From contig JAURXE010000565.1 in the NCBI GenBank assembly GCA_030654635.1, forward strand, positions 1-5,538: a stretch of 5,538 nt of DNA, given 5' to 3'. Numbering within the stretch: position 1 is the stretch's first letter; each line of letters starts with the position of its first letter. Below the pieces are notes generated by a model that was not told the DNA's origin, searched no databases, and was given only the letters and a program-made list of their open reading frames with translations. Shown here piece by piece: positions 1-5,538 of the stretch. This DNA comes from Pseudomonas sp. (GTDB lineage Bacteria; Pseudomonadota; Gammaproteobacteria; Pseudomonadales; Pseudomonadaceae). A program made the position numbers and the translations under genes.

Positions 1-154
1 GGGTCAGGACGAACTCGCCTTGCTCCAGACTGACGAAGAAATTGCTGTTCTCGCTGCCTTCGCTAATCGGTTGATAGTCGAGCAATTGGCCGAGTTGATA
101 GGGCTGCACAAAGGCCTCGAGTTGCGCGCGGGTCAGGGGGGTGAACACGGCCAT
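1..154 (-). CDS. thrB: Homoserine kinase, N-terminal 51 residues (partial, cut by window edge)
   Basis: Homoserine kinase phosphorylates L-homoserine with ATP on the way to threonine, in the cytoplasm. The 51 visible residues begin MAVFTPLTR and carry SEGSENSNFFV at about residues 31-41 followed by LEQGEFVLT, which I recognise as the start of the pseudomonad-type ThrB (aminoglycoside phosphotransferase/choline kinase-like fold, about 316 aa in the family); the SEGSENSNF stretch is the N-lobe nucleotide-binding loop region. The ATG at 154 is chosen because the family starts at this point; the upstream ribosome binding site is poor (only a GGTAA-like match). The rest of the gene, including the catalytic loop, lies outside the window. 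It is co-directional with betA, 146 bases downstream of it, which is not the usual thrB neighbourhood in Pseudomonas (normally near polA). A weak GATAAT -10-like box sits in the spacer without a convincing -35. Confidence 0.88.
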   Translation of the reverse strand, partial: MAVFTPLTRAQLEAFVQPYQLGQLLDYQPISEGSENSNFFVSLEQGEFVLT

Positions 155-217
155 GGGGTTACCAGCGGATCGGGTGGGGGGGAATGGTTTCGGAGAGGTG
201 AGTTAGGGATTATCGCG

Positions 218-244
218 GGCGGTAGCCGTTCCATACGGCTCGCC
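218..244. repeat. Intergenic hairpin between betA and thrB
   Basis: A perfect 6-bp inverted repeat, agccgt (224-229) and acggct (235-240) around a 5-base loop, is extended by ggcg (218-221) and cgcc (241-244) with a two-base bulge. No T-run follows on either strand, so it is not a classical intrinsic terminator. It could still shape the 3' end of the bet transcript or be part of a degenerate REP element together with the adjacent 258-289 sequence. Confidence 0.5.
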
Positions 245-257
245 GCATTTCCCATCT

Positions 258-289
258 CCCTGTGGGTCACCAAGGCCGCTCCTACGGGG
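258..289. repeat. Degenerate REP-like sequence downstream of betA
   Basis: Read on the minus strand this contains CCCCGTAGGAGCGGCCTTGG followed by a tract ending CCCACAGGG. It resembles the GTAGGAGCGGCTT family of extragenic palindromes that is abundant in Pseudomonas genomes, including the GTAG tetranucleotide typical of REPs tied to RAYT transposases. The ends form an imperfect palindrome (CCCTGTGGG against CTCCTACGGGG). The classical GC-rich stem is not intact, so I call it a decayed copy. It starts within about 15 bases of the betA stop codon, a typical REP location. Confidence 0.5.
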
Positions 290-300
290 TTATGTATCGC

Positions 301-1983
301 CTAGCGCAACGCCTTGCCCCGCACCGGCGCATCACCGGCCACATAATAATCGGCATCGCTGCGCGGCAGCGGCGCGCGACCACGGATTTGGTCGGCGATT
401 TTTTCGGCCAGCATGATAGTTGGTGCGTTGAGGTTACCGGTGGTAATCAGCGGCATGATCGAGGCGTCCACCACCCGCAGCCCTTCGAGGCCATGCACAC
501 GGCCTTGGCCGTCGACCACTGACATGGCATCGCTACCCATCTTGCACGAGCAGGAGGGATGGAAGGCGGTCTCGGCGTGTTCGCGGATAAATTGATCCAG
601 CTCGGCGTCAGTTTGCAGCACCAGGCCTGGGCTCAGTTCTTTGCCGCGGAAGGCATCCAGCGCCGGTTGCGCCATGATCTCGCGGGTAATGCGGATGCCG
701 TCGCGAAACTCCTGCCAGTCCTGCTCAAAGGCCATGTAGTTGAACAGGATGCTCGGGTGCTGGCGCGGGTCTTTCGAGCGCAGGCGAATACGCCCGCGGC
801 TGGGCGAGCGCATCGAGCCGACATGGGCCTGAAAACCGTGCTCCTTGACCGCGTTGCTGCCGTTGTAATTAATCGCCACCGGCAAGAAGTGGTACTGAAT
901 ATTCGGCCAGGCAAACTCGGCGCGGGTGCGGATAAAACCGCCGGCCTCAAACTGGTTACTGGCGCCGCTGCCGGTGCCGAGAAACAGCCATTCGGCGCCG
1001 ATCGCCGGCTGGTTCCACCAAAGCAGGGCGGGGTACAGCGACACCGGCTGGGTGCACTGGTACTGCAGGTACATTTCCAGGTGGTCCTGGAGGTTCTCGC
1101 CAACCCCGGGCAGTTCGTGCACCACAGGAATGTCCAGCTCGCGCAGCAAGTCGGCCGGGCCGACGCCTGAGCGTTGCAAGATTTGCGGTGAGGCGATGGC
1201 GCCGCCGCACAGCAGCACTTCGCGACTGGCGTGGACGCTAATGGGCTGATCGCTGTCGCCGTGCAGATAAGCCACGCCGATGGCGCGCTTGCCGTCGAAC
1301 AGAATCCGCTCGGTCAGGGCGTGGGTGACGATAGTCAGGTTGGACCGGCTGCGGGCCTGATCCAGATAGCCACGGGCGGTGCTGGAGCGTCGGCCTTGGG
1401 GGGTGACGGTGCGGCTCATGGGGCCGAAGCCTTCCTGCTGGTAGCCGTTGAGATCCTCGGTGGCGGGGAAACCGGCTTGTACACCAGCCTCGACCATGGC
1501 CTTGAACAGCGGGTTATTGCCGGCCTTGGGGGTGGTCACGCTGACCGGGCCATCGCCACCGTGGTAGGCGTTAGCGCCCAGGTCGCGGCTTTCCGACTTG
1601 CGAAAATACGGCAGGCAGTGGCTATAACTCCAGTCTTCCAGCCCCGGCATTTGCGCCCAGCCGTCATAGTCCAGGGCGTTGCCGCGGATGTAGCACATGC
1701 CGTTGATCAGGGATGAGCCGCCCAGGCCCTTGCCACGTCCGCACTCCATGCGGCGGTTGTTCATATGCGGTTCGGGGTCGGTCTGGTAGGCCCAGTTGTA
1801 GCGTTTGCCCTGCAGTGGATAGGCCAGGGCGGCGGGCATCTGGGTACGAAAATCCAGCCGGTAATCCGGGCCGCCGGCTTCCAGCAACAACACGCTGACG
1901 CCGGCATCTTCGGTCAGGCGGGTGGCCAGCACGTTACCCGCCGAACCGGCGCCGATGATGATGTAGTCGTATTGCTGGGGCAT
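301..1983 (-). CDS. betA: Choline dehydrogenase BetA (GMC oxidoreductase)
   Basis: BetA is the FAD-dependent, membrane-associated enzyme that oxidises choline to betaine aldehyde and can go on to glycine betaine, the main bacterial osmoprotectant. The protein is 560 aa, the usual length (about 556-561). Visible features are the dinucleotide-binding motif GAGSAG at residues 11-16, the ELEAGG-like end of the ADP-binding fold (LLLEAGG, 32-38), GMC signature 1 around [15 protein letters not shown] (82-96), GMC signature 2 [15 protein letters not shown] (261-275), the active-site histidine in [10 protein letters not shown] (His475) and the C-terminal [18 protein letters not shown] (514-531). The open frame extends to 2064, but I start at the ATG at 1983: it begins the family-typical [11 protein letters not shown] and has AGGA 7 bases upstream (1991-1994), whereas the upstream extension runs through a REP-like repeat. 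It follows the betB end by 99 bases, as in the bet operon. No betI or betT is present in the window. Confidence 0.96.
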   Translation of the reverse strand: MPQQYDYIIIGAGSAGNVLATRLTEDAGVSVLLLEAGGPDYRLDFRTQMPAALAYPLQGKRYNWAYQTDPEPHMNNRRMECGRGKGLGGSSLINGMCYIRGNALDYDGWAQMPGLEDWSYSHCLPYFRKSESRDLGANAYHGGDGPVSVTTPKAGNNPLFKAMVEAGVQAGFPATEDLNGYQQEGFGPMSRTVTPQGRRSSTARGYLDQARSRSNLTIVTHALTERILFDGKRAIGVAYLHGDSDQPISVHASREVLLCGGAIASPQILQRSGVGPADLLRELDIPVVHELPGVGENLQDHLEMYLQYQCTQPVSLYPALLWWNQPAIGAEWLFLGTGSGASNQFEAGGFIRTRAEFAWPNIQYHFLPVAINYNGSNAVKEHGFQAHVGSMRSPSRGRIRLRSKDPRQHPSILFNYMAFEQDWQEFRDGIRITREIMAQPALDAFRGKELSPGLVLQTDAELDQFIREHAETAFHPSCSCKMGSDAMSVVDGQGRVHGLEGLRVVDASIMPLITTGNLNAPTIMLAEKIADQIRGRAPLPRSDADYYVAGDAPVRGKALR

Positions 1984-2006
1984 GGGGCATTCCTGCGTAA
2001 ACACTC

Positions 2007-2071
2007 TGTAGGTTGGGCTTGCGCCCCCCGTTAACCGCGTCGTCAGTGGTGGGCTGAAGCCCATCCCACGA
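2007..2071. repeat. Inverted pair of REP-like palindromes (REPIN-like) between betB and betA
   Basis: Two related palindromes face each other. The plus-strand copy starts GTAG (2008-2011) and continues GTTGGGCTTGCGCCC, with stem gggc/gccc (2015-2018, 2023-2026). The minus-strand copy reads CGTGGGATGGGCTTCAGCCC with stem tgggct/agccca (2050-2055, 2058-2063). Aligned on the same strand the two units match at about two thirds of positions (TGGGCTT core, GCCC, flanking GTRGG). Two REPs in inverted orientation separated by a short spacer are the structure called a REPIN or BIME, mobilised by RAYT transposases. It fills most of the betB-betA spacer and would fold in the transcript, which may affect betA relative to betB levels (inference). 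Confidence 0.6.
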
Positions 2072-2082
2072 GGGCCTGACCC

Positions 2083-2286
2083 TCAAAACACCGAGGTGTA
2101 ACCGCCCAACTCGACCTGTACGGATTTGATCCGAGTGTATTGCGCCAAGGTGGTCAGGCCGTTCTCACGGCCGACCCCGGATTGCTTGTAACCGCCAACC
2201 GGCATTTCCGCCGGCGACTCGCCCCAGGTGTTAATCCAGCAAATGCCGGCCTCCAGCTGATGAATCACCCGGTGGGCGCGATTCAG
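2083..2286 (-). pseudogene. betB: Betaine aldehyde dehydrogenase, C-terminal 67 residues only
   Basis: BetB oxidises betaine aldehyde to glycine betaine with NAD(P)+. Only the last 67 codons of a family of about 490 aa remain, beginning LNRAHRV and containing [20 protein letters not shown], then [10 protein letters not shown] and ending GYTSVF before TGA. This is the highly conserved C-terminal aldehyde dehydrogenase segment of BetB. The NAD-binding Rossmann domain and the catalytic Cys and Glu are absent. Immediately upstream, in the BetB frame, there is a TGA and the sequence is that of nudC in another frame, so no intact start exists. The fragment itself has no internal damage, which fits a recent break or an assembly join. 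It lies directly upstream of betA, its normal operon partner. Confidence 0.88.
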
Positions 2287-2743
2287 CGCCGCGGGTCACC
2301 AACACAATCATGCTCGGTGACAACCGTGGGTAATGCTGGATTGCACAAATTGGACAGTGCATCGCCCGCTCGCCGGGCACCGGCTGCATAGGCCCGGCGC
2401 AGCTGCCGCAAAAGCGATGCTGACGGGCCCAGGTGCCAATCTGACTAGCAAAACCCAGCATTTTGAAAGTGCCGGCGTCGCCTTGCAACATCAACTGGCG
2501 CAAGCCCTGCCAGCTACAGCCGGCTAGTTCGACCGGTTGCTGCAGCTCCAGCAGATAGATCGGATCACCGGCAAAATAACCCAGACCGTGCTCGGCGAGG
2601 ATCGGTAGATCCTGGCGCTTGAGCCACTCACGGGGGAACAGCACGCCATTGCTGTCGGCAAGAAAATGCTGCTGACAATGGGCCAATACCCAACCGCCCG
2701 GCTCGCGGCTGTCCAGTACCGCCGGTTGCCAGCGCGCAGGCAT
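2231..2743 (-). pseudogene. nudC: NADH pyrophosphatase NudC, 3'-truncated (Nudix domain lost)
   Basis: NudC hydrolyses NAD(H) to NMN(H) and AMP and removes NAD caps from RNA. Residues 1-154 are recognisable NudC: an N-terminal domain, then a zinc ribbon with Cys112, Cys115, Cys130 and Cys133 (FCGSC ... HCPIC), then [16 protein letters not shown], which leads into the Nudix fold in this family. The family is about 255-280 aa, and the Nudix box (GX5EX7REUXEEXGU) should follow, but after RGAE the DNA becomes betB sequence and the frame runs through 16 unrelated residues to a stop at 2231. Catalysis is therefore lost. The ATG at 2743-2741 overlaps the fimL TGA (TGATG), indicating translational coupling; fimL-nudC adjacency is also seen in P. 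aeruginosa (PA1822-PA1823), which supports both identities. True NudC sequence stops at about 2282. Confidence 0.9.
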
Positions 2744-4422
2744 CAGGCCGCCACCGACAGACCTAAGGCCCGCACGCTTTCAGCCGCAAGATCAAGCACG
2801 CTCGGACTGGTTTCAGGGCGCAATACGGCACCACCTTCCAGATAATATTCCAAGCTGGTCAAAGCATCTGCCAGGGTTTCCAGCATCTGCTCGGAAGGCA
2901 TCTGTTGGGTTTCCAGCATTTGTTTTTCGATGTATTCGGCGCAAGCCCCGACCAACAGTGCGGCCCGTGGCTGATCAAGGAACCACAACCCGCCGCGAAC
3001 CGCTTGCAGGCTAAAGGGCACATTGGCCAGGTTGAGTTTTTCACCGTTTGATTCGAGGTATGCGGTAATCGAGCGTTTAGCCAGCGCCAAACCACCCAGC
3101 GCCTCATCGATGACGACAATTCGCGCCTCATTCAGCTGATGATTGGCGAACGAAGTGGCCTCATCACCGGGTTGGGCTTCGCTTGATCGGCTGTCGTAAC
3201 GTGCATCACGATCAAGGCTGGCGACCATGCTTTCAACATAGAGCACCGCATCGGCCAGTTTGAGTAATTGCCCAGGCTCAATCGGCGCCTGGTCGATCCA
3301 GCCTGTGACAACCGGCAACTGTGCTTGCAAGGCATTACCCGCCGAAGACAAACCGACCATGCCTAAGGTCTTGGCCATTTTGCCCAACACCGTATGCAAA
3401 TGACTGAGGCCATCGGCGCTTACCGTGCCGCGCTCAATCAGGTCCAGCTGATCTTTCAGACCGCTGAGTTCATCGCGAATCGCCGAGGACAACGAGCGCA
3501 TGACCGCCTGCCCAGGACCGGCCAAGCGCTGATAAGACTCCTCCAGCAAGTGATCAGTAAAGGGCAGCGGCGACAAGCTAAAAACTTCACGCACTTGGGT
3601 GGCGCGGGGTCCGCGACTGTCGGCCAGCACCACTAGGTACAGCAACTCTTTCAACAGATTGCGCGGCGCTGCATAGCTGGCCGACAGCAACAGCTGCTTA
3701 AGCTCACGATCAAGCCGGGCAAACAATACTTTGCGGGTTTTGCGCGGTAATAACTGGCCATCGACTTGCGCCTCAAGCGCCGCGGCGGCGATCCAGCACA
3801 GCCGGCCACGTTCATCATTGGCCAACAAACTGTCGAGCCGTGCCATGGCACGCAGCATTAGCTTCAAACTGGCGGTGGAGTTTTCTTCACGCAGGAAACC
3901 GAGCAAGCCAATCTGGTACATATGCCGCAGGCGTTTCACCTCGACACTGCGCGGATCAAAAGTTGTGGCCGGGGCGCTTGTTGCGGGGCGCGCCTGGTCC
4001 AAGCGCACACTGAAAAAGAAGCTCTCTGGCAACACCGGCTGGGCGCCGGCTTGGCGCAATTCATTGATGGCCGGCAATAACAACTCCGGAACTTCCTGAC
4101 GGTGCGCATCGACTATTTCAAGATAACGACGCAACACATGCAATGCGTTGCTTAATGCCGACAGTTGACCGTCACGCTCCTCGCCTGCGCCGGCGGGAAT
4201 ATCGGTGGCCTGCTGCAACACCTCTTGGGCCAGCATCTCGGCACCGGCCAACTCGATTAACTTGAGCGTACCGCGCACTTGCTGCAAGTTTTCAACCGCT
4301 TGCTGCAACAGACTGCCGTTGTCACGTTCAGCAATAAACTGTTCAAGACCCAGTTCCGCTTCATCGATGGTGGTGAATAACTCATCACGAACCACGCTGA
4401 GGGAAGTTACTCCAGTAACCAT
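2743..4422 (-). CDS. fimL: FimL, type IV pilus/cAMP regulatory protein related to the ChpA N-terminus
   Basis: In P. aeruginosa FimL is a polar scaffold-type regulator, linked to FimV and PilG, needed for twitching motility and for full CyaB-made cAMP and Vfr levels. The 559-aa product matches the family length (about 556) and its start [16 protein letters not shown]. The N-terminal part resembles the Hpt-like region of the chemosensory kinase ChpA, with a helix [17 protein letters not shown] at about residues 44-60. Where a phosphotransfer protein has His, this helix has Gln47/Gln48, so it should not accept phosphate, as described for FimL. The rest is helical, with no signal peptide or membrane segment. 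[14 protein letters not shown] (about residue 134 on) is another family-typical stretch. The ATG is preceded by GGGAGG (GGAGG at 4434-4438, 11 bases away). Upstream is a 53-codon small ORF ending 3 bases before the ATG; downstream nudC overlaps its stop by one base. Confidence 0.95.
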   Translation of the reverse strand: MVTGVTSLSVVRDELFTTIDEAELGLEQFIAERDNGSLLQQAVENLQQVRGTLKLIELAGAEMLAQEVLQQATDIPAGAGEERDGQLSALSNALHVLRRYLEIVDAHRQEVPELLLPAINELRQAGAQPVLPESFFFSVRLDQARPATSAPATTFDPRSVEVKRLRHMYQIGLLGFLREENSTASLKLMLRAMARLDSLLANDERGRLCWIAAAALEAQVDGQLLPRKTRKVLFARLDRELKQLLLSASYAAPRNLLKELLYLVVLADSRGPRATQVREVFSLSPLPFTDHLLEESYQRLAGPGQAVMRSLSSAIRDELSGLKDQLDLIERGTVSADGLSHLHTVLGKMAKTLGMVGLSSAGNALQAQLPVVTGWIDQAPIEPGQLLKLADAVLYVESMVASLDRDARYDSRSSEAQPGDEATSFANHQLNEARIVVIDEALGGLALAKRSITAYLESNGEKLNLANVPFSLQAVRGGLWFLDQPRAALLVGACAEYIEKQMLETQQMPSEQMLETLADALTSLEYYLEGGAVLRPETSPSVLDLAAESVRALGLSVAA

Positions 4423-4425
4423 TGG

Positions 4426-4587
4426 CTAGTGCGCCTCCCGCGCGAAACGTTGTTGCTGCTGGGCGCTGCCAGAGGCTACCGACACACTTGCAGCAACTTG
4501 GTTAGCCAGCAGGCTGCCAACAACAGCGCGACACCGCAGAAAGCGACTGCCTAGAAACTTACCCGAGAAGGCTTTGTAGTCGTACAC
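4426..4587 (-). CDS. Candidate 53-aa small protein just upstream of fimL
   Basis: I do not recognise this protein. The frame opens with GTG at 4587-4585, 8 bases after a strong GAGGA ribosome binding site (4596-4600), and ends TAG at 4428-4426, leaving 3 bases before the fimL ATG. The fimL Shine-Dalgarno sits in its last codons, an arrangement typical of translational coupling. The product is basic in its first half (VYDYKAFSGKFLGSRFLRCR), followed by a small hydrophobic stretch AVVGSLLANQVAASVSVASG too short and polar to be a sure membrane helix, then a Gln-rich tail. About 60% of third positions are G or C, not a decisive coding signal. The frame stays open up to a TTG at 4653, but that start would fall upstream of the predicted transcription start. 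It could be a real co-translated small protein, a leader peptide tuning fimL translation, or a chance ORF. Confidence 0.45.
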   Translation of the reverse strand: MYDYKAFSGKFLGSRFLRCRAVVGSLLANQVAASVSVASGSAQQQQRFAREAH

Positions 4588-4594
4588 AGCAGGC

Positions 4595-4600
4595 TTCCTC
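4595..4600 (-). promoter_or_regulatory. Ribosome binding site deciding the GTG start of the small ORF
   Basis: GAGGAA on the minus strand matches the anti-Shine-Dalgarno core, with GAGGA 8 bases from the GTG at 4587. None of the other in-frame start codons (TTG at 4653, GTG at 4617, TTG further in) has a comparable site. This is the main argument for translation of the 53-aa frame. Confidence 0.5.
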
Positions 4601-4629
4601 AGCAAAAAAACACGCACATGCGCATAAGT

Positions 4630-4663
4630 CTTGTTATAAAAATAATCATCCAACTATAACAAG
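4630..4663. repeat. Perfect 9-bp inverted repeat overlapping the fimL promoter
   Basis: cttgttata (4630-4638) and tataacaag (4655-4663) are exact reverse complements separated by 16 bases. The centre-to-centre distance of the arms is 25 bases, so the half-sites do not lie exactly on one face of the DNA. The arms coincide with the -10 and -35 elements of the predicted promoter. It may be an operator for a dimeric repressor, or the symmetry may arise because the promoter elements happen to be mutually complementary. Confidence 0.6.
4633..4662 (-). promoter_or_regulatory. Sigma70-type promoter for the small ORF-fimL-nudC transcript
   Basis: On the minus strand TTGTTA (4662-4657; 4 of 6 to TTGACA) is followed after 18 bases by TATAAC (4638-4633; 5 of 6 to TATAAT). 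The surrounding DNA is notably AT-rich compared with the rest of the window. The predicted transcription start is near 4626, giving a leader of about 40 bases to the GTG of the small ORF and about 200 bases to fimL. It is the best promoter-like match I see in the ldcA-fimL spacer, but it is a pattern match only. Confidence 0.5.
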
Positions 4664-4690
4664 CATGAGCTAAATGTCGATGCTGGCCAC

Positions 4691-4706
4691 TGTGATCTAG
4701 GGCACG
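4691..4706. promoter_or_regulatory. Possible CRP/Vfr binding site upstream of the fimL promoter
   Basis: TGTGATCTAGGGCACG has a perfect left half of the CRP/Vfr consensus (TGTGA, N6, TCACA) and a right half matching in CAC (3 of 5). It also fits the first half and central AG of the published Vfr consensus. Its centre (4698.5) is about 72 bases upstream of the start predicted from the -10 box, close to the -71.5 position used by class I CRP-activated promoters. One conserved half-site alone can occur by chance. Confidence 0.35.
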
Positions 4707-4809
4707 CACTCACACTTCGAGTCGTTTTTTCAATACTAGCCTTAACTCCTTGATCCTCCACGAGTCAGACAAGCGCGGTGAATCGCTTTTGTGGGTCAAT
4801 ATCTGACAG

Positions 4810-4836
4810 TTCGAGCCGCACGCCAATGCGGCCGAA
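4810..4836 (-). terminator. Strong hairpin downstream of ldcA, possible terminator without U-tract
   Basis: On the minus strand TTCGGCCGCA and TGCGGCTCGAA pair over 10 bp with a single bulged T around the 6-base loop TTGGCG, starting 13 bases after the ldcA stop codon. No run of T follows on either strand, so it is not a canonical intrinsic terminator; it may protect the 3' end of the ldcA mRNA or assist Rho-dependent termination. The remainder of the 4588-4849 spacer holds the promoter elements listed separately and no other gene I can support. Confidence 0.4.
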
Positions 4837-4849
4837 CCACCACTCCAAG

Positions 4850-5538
4850 TTACTCTTTAATACAGTCGACGCTATAACTGCGGCCCTGCGCAGTATCTTG
4901 ATGTTGTAAGCCATGCACGTCCGAATCAAAGCCTGGAAAGCTGCGATCAAAGGTCTTGGCAAACTCCAGATAATCAATGATTGAGCGCGTCGCTTGGGTG
5001 AAACGCTCACCGGGCATAATCAACGGAATGCCTGGCGGATAAGGCACCAACATTACCGCTGCGATGCGTCCTTCGAGCTGGTCAACCGGCACCGCCTCGA
5101 TCTCGCGACGGACTAATTTGTCATAGGCGTCAGCAGGCTTGAGGGCAATTTCCGGCAGCACCGTGTACATGCGTTTGAGCGCCTTGGCGGTTGCGTTTTC
5201 GCGGTAGCAGCTATGTAACTCATCACACAGATCGCGCAACCCCATGCCGTTGTAGCGCCCACCGCCGGCGTTGGCGATTGAAGGCAGAACGTCAAGCAAT
5301 GAAGCATTGCTGTCATAACGGCGCTTGAACTCGAGCAACTCAGTCAGCAGCGTGCTCCACTTGCCCTTGGTAATGCCCATGGAGAACAACACCAAGAAGG
5401 AATACAGACCGGTTTTTTCCACCACAAGCCCACGCTCCCAGAGGAACTTGCTCACCACCGCCGCCGGAATTCCGCACTCACTCAGCGCGCCGCCGGCGGT
5501 CAAGCCCGGCGTAACCAGGGTGACCTTGATCGGGTCGA
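4850..5538 (-). CDS. ldcA: Lysine/arginine/ornithine decarboxylase, C-terminal 228 residues (partial), probably lysine decarboxylase LdcA
   Basis: This PLP enzyme family decarboxylates basic amino acids; the pseudomonad LdcA makes cadaverine from lysine. The frame is open to the window edge (two extra bases plus 228 codons), so the true start lies outside; the TTG at 5503 is not a start. Visible family features are DPIKVTLVTPGLT at the cut end, GIPAAVVSKFLWERGLVVEKT, YSFLVLFSMGITKGKW, then VMLVPYPPGIPLIMPGER (about 150 residues in) and the C-terminal FPGFDSDVHGL near the end, before VDCIKE and TAA. These correspond to the C-terminal domain, roughly the last 30% of a protein of about 750 aa. 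The PLP-binding lysine and active-site core are not visible, so lysine against arginine specificity rests on overall resemblance. In P. aeruginosa ldcA (PA1818) lies a few genes from fimL (PA1822) and nudC, so the neighbourhood supports the name. Confidence 0.87.
   Translation of the reverse strand, partial: DPIKVTLVTPGLTAGGALSECGIPAAVVSKFLWERGLVVEKTGLYSFLVLFSMGITKGKWSTLLTELLEFKRRYDSNASLLDVLPSIANAGGGRYNGMGLRDLCDELHSCYRENATAKALKRMYTVLPEIALKPADAYDKLVRREIEAVPVDQLEGRIAAVMLVPYPPGIPLIMPGERFTQATRSIIDYLEFAKTFDRSFPGFDSDVHGLQHQDTAQGRSYSVDCIKE

Noticed and set aside
20..304. Plus-strand 94-aa frame at the left edge
   Set aside because: Its first half is antisense to the clear ThrB start and its second half crosses the REP-like spacer; the product resembles no family.
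559..1170. Long plus-strand frame of 203 aa, and other plus-strand frames within 262-2034
   Set aside because: They are antisense to betA, which has full family motifs and intact length; these frames show no recognisable domains and reflect GC-rich third positions.
1984..2064. N-terminal extension of BetA by 27 residues to an ATG at 2064
   Set aside because: The extension is REP-like repeat sequence, absent from the family, and the ATG at 1983 has its own AGGA and the canonical [11 protein letters not shown] start.
2231..2286. A functional NudC-BetB fusion protein
   Set aside because: The two segments are in different frames; NudC runs into 16 unrelated residues and the BetB frame meets a TGA just upstream of the join.
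2743..4422. Truncated ChpA/PilL chemosensory kinase rather than FimL
   Set aside because: ChpA is far longer with several Hpt domains, CheA kinase and receiver; this protein has FimL length, the FimL-type start and nudC directly after it, as in P. aeruginosa.
4707..4730. Plus-strand actc...gagt followed by cgtttttt as an intrinsic terminator
   Set aside because: The stem is only 4 bp and there is no plus-strand gene upstream for it to terminate.
4765..4852. 28-codon minus-strand frame after ldcA (ending RLELSDIDPQKRFTALV)
   Set aside because: No good start or ribosome binding site, overlaps the ldcA stop and contains the 4810-4836 hairpin; the sequence looks protein-like but I cannot assign or support it.

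Overview
The window looks like a Pseudomonadales chromosome, of the Pseudomonas/Halopseudomonas type. The evidence is the moderately GC-rich coding sequence, a FimL-family protein (largely restricted to pseudomonads and relatives) followed directly by nudC, an LdcA-type lysine decarboxylase, a pseudomonad-type homoserine kinase, and REP-like intergenic palindromes. Every protein-coding feature I can support lies on the minus strand, so the window reads from high to low coordinates.

Right half (5538 to about 2282): the 3' third of an ldcA-like decarboxylase gene (cut by the window edge) is followed by a 262-base noncoding stretch. That stretch holds a hairpin, a CRP/Vfr-like half-conserved palindrome and a sigma70-like promoter whose -35 and -10 lie in the arms of a 9-bp inverted repeat. 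Next come a candidate 53-aa small ORF with a good ribosome binding site, full-length fimL (559 aa), and nudC, whose ATG overlaps the fimL stop (TGATG). nudC keeps its N-terminal domain and zinc ribbon but loses the whole Nudix catalytic domain.

Junction (about 2282-2286): in the middle of nudC the sequence switches to the last 67 codons of betB, in another reading frame. Both fragments are on the same strand and share only about five bases (CTGAA). This is either a real deletion/rearrangement or a chimeric assembly; the sequence alone cannot decide.

Left half (about 2286 to 1): the betB 3' end, an inverted pair of REP-like palindromes (REPIN-like), complete betA (choline dehydrogenase, 560 aa), a 146-base spacer with a hairpin and a degenerate REP-like sequence, and the first 51 codons of thrB at the window edge.

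Functionally, betB-betA is the choline to glycine betaine osmoprotection pathway, here seen only at its distal end. fimL controls type IV pilus twitching and cAMP/Vfr-dependent virulence in Pseudomonas aeruginosa. nudC would act on NAD(H) and NAD-capped RNA but is broken here. I see no phage, CRISPR, toxin-antitoxin or defence locus. The most novel items are the small ORF ahead of fimL with its palindromic promoter and possible Vfr site, and the nudC/betB junction.
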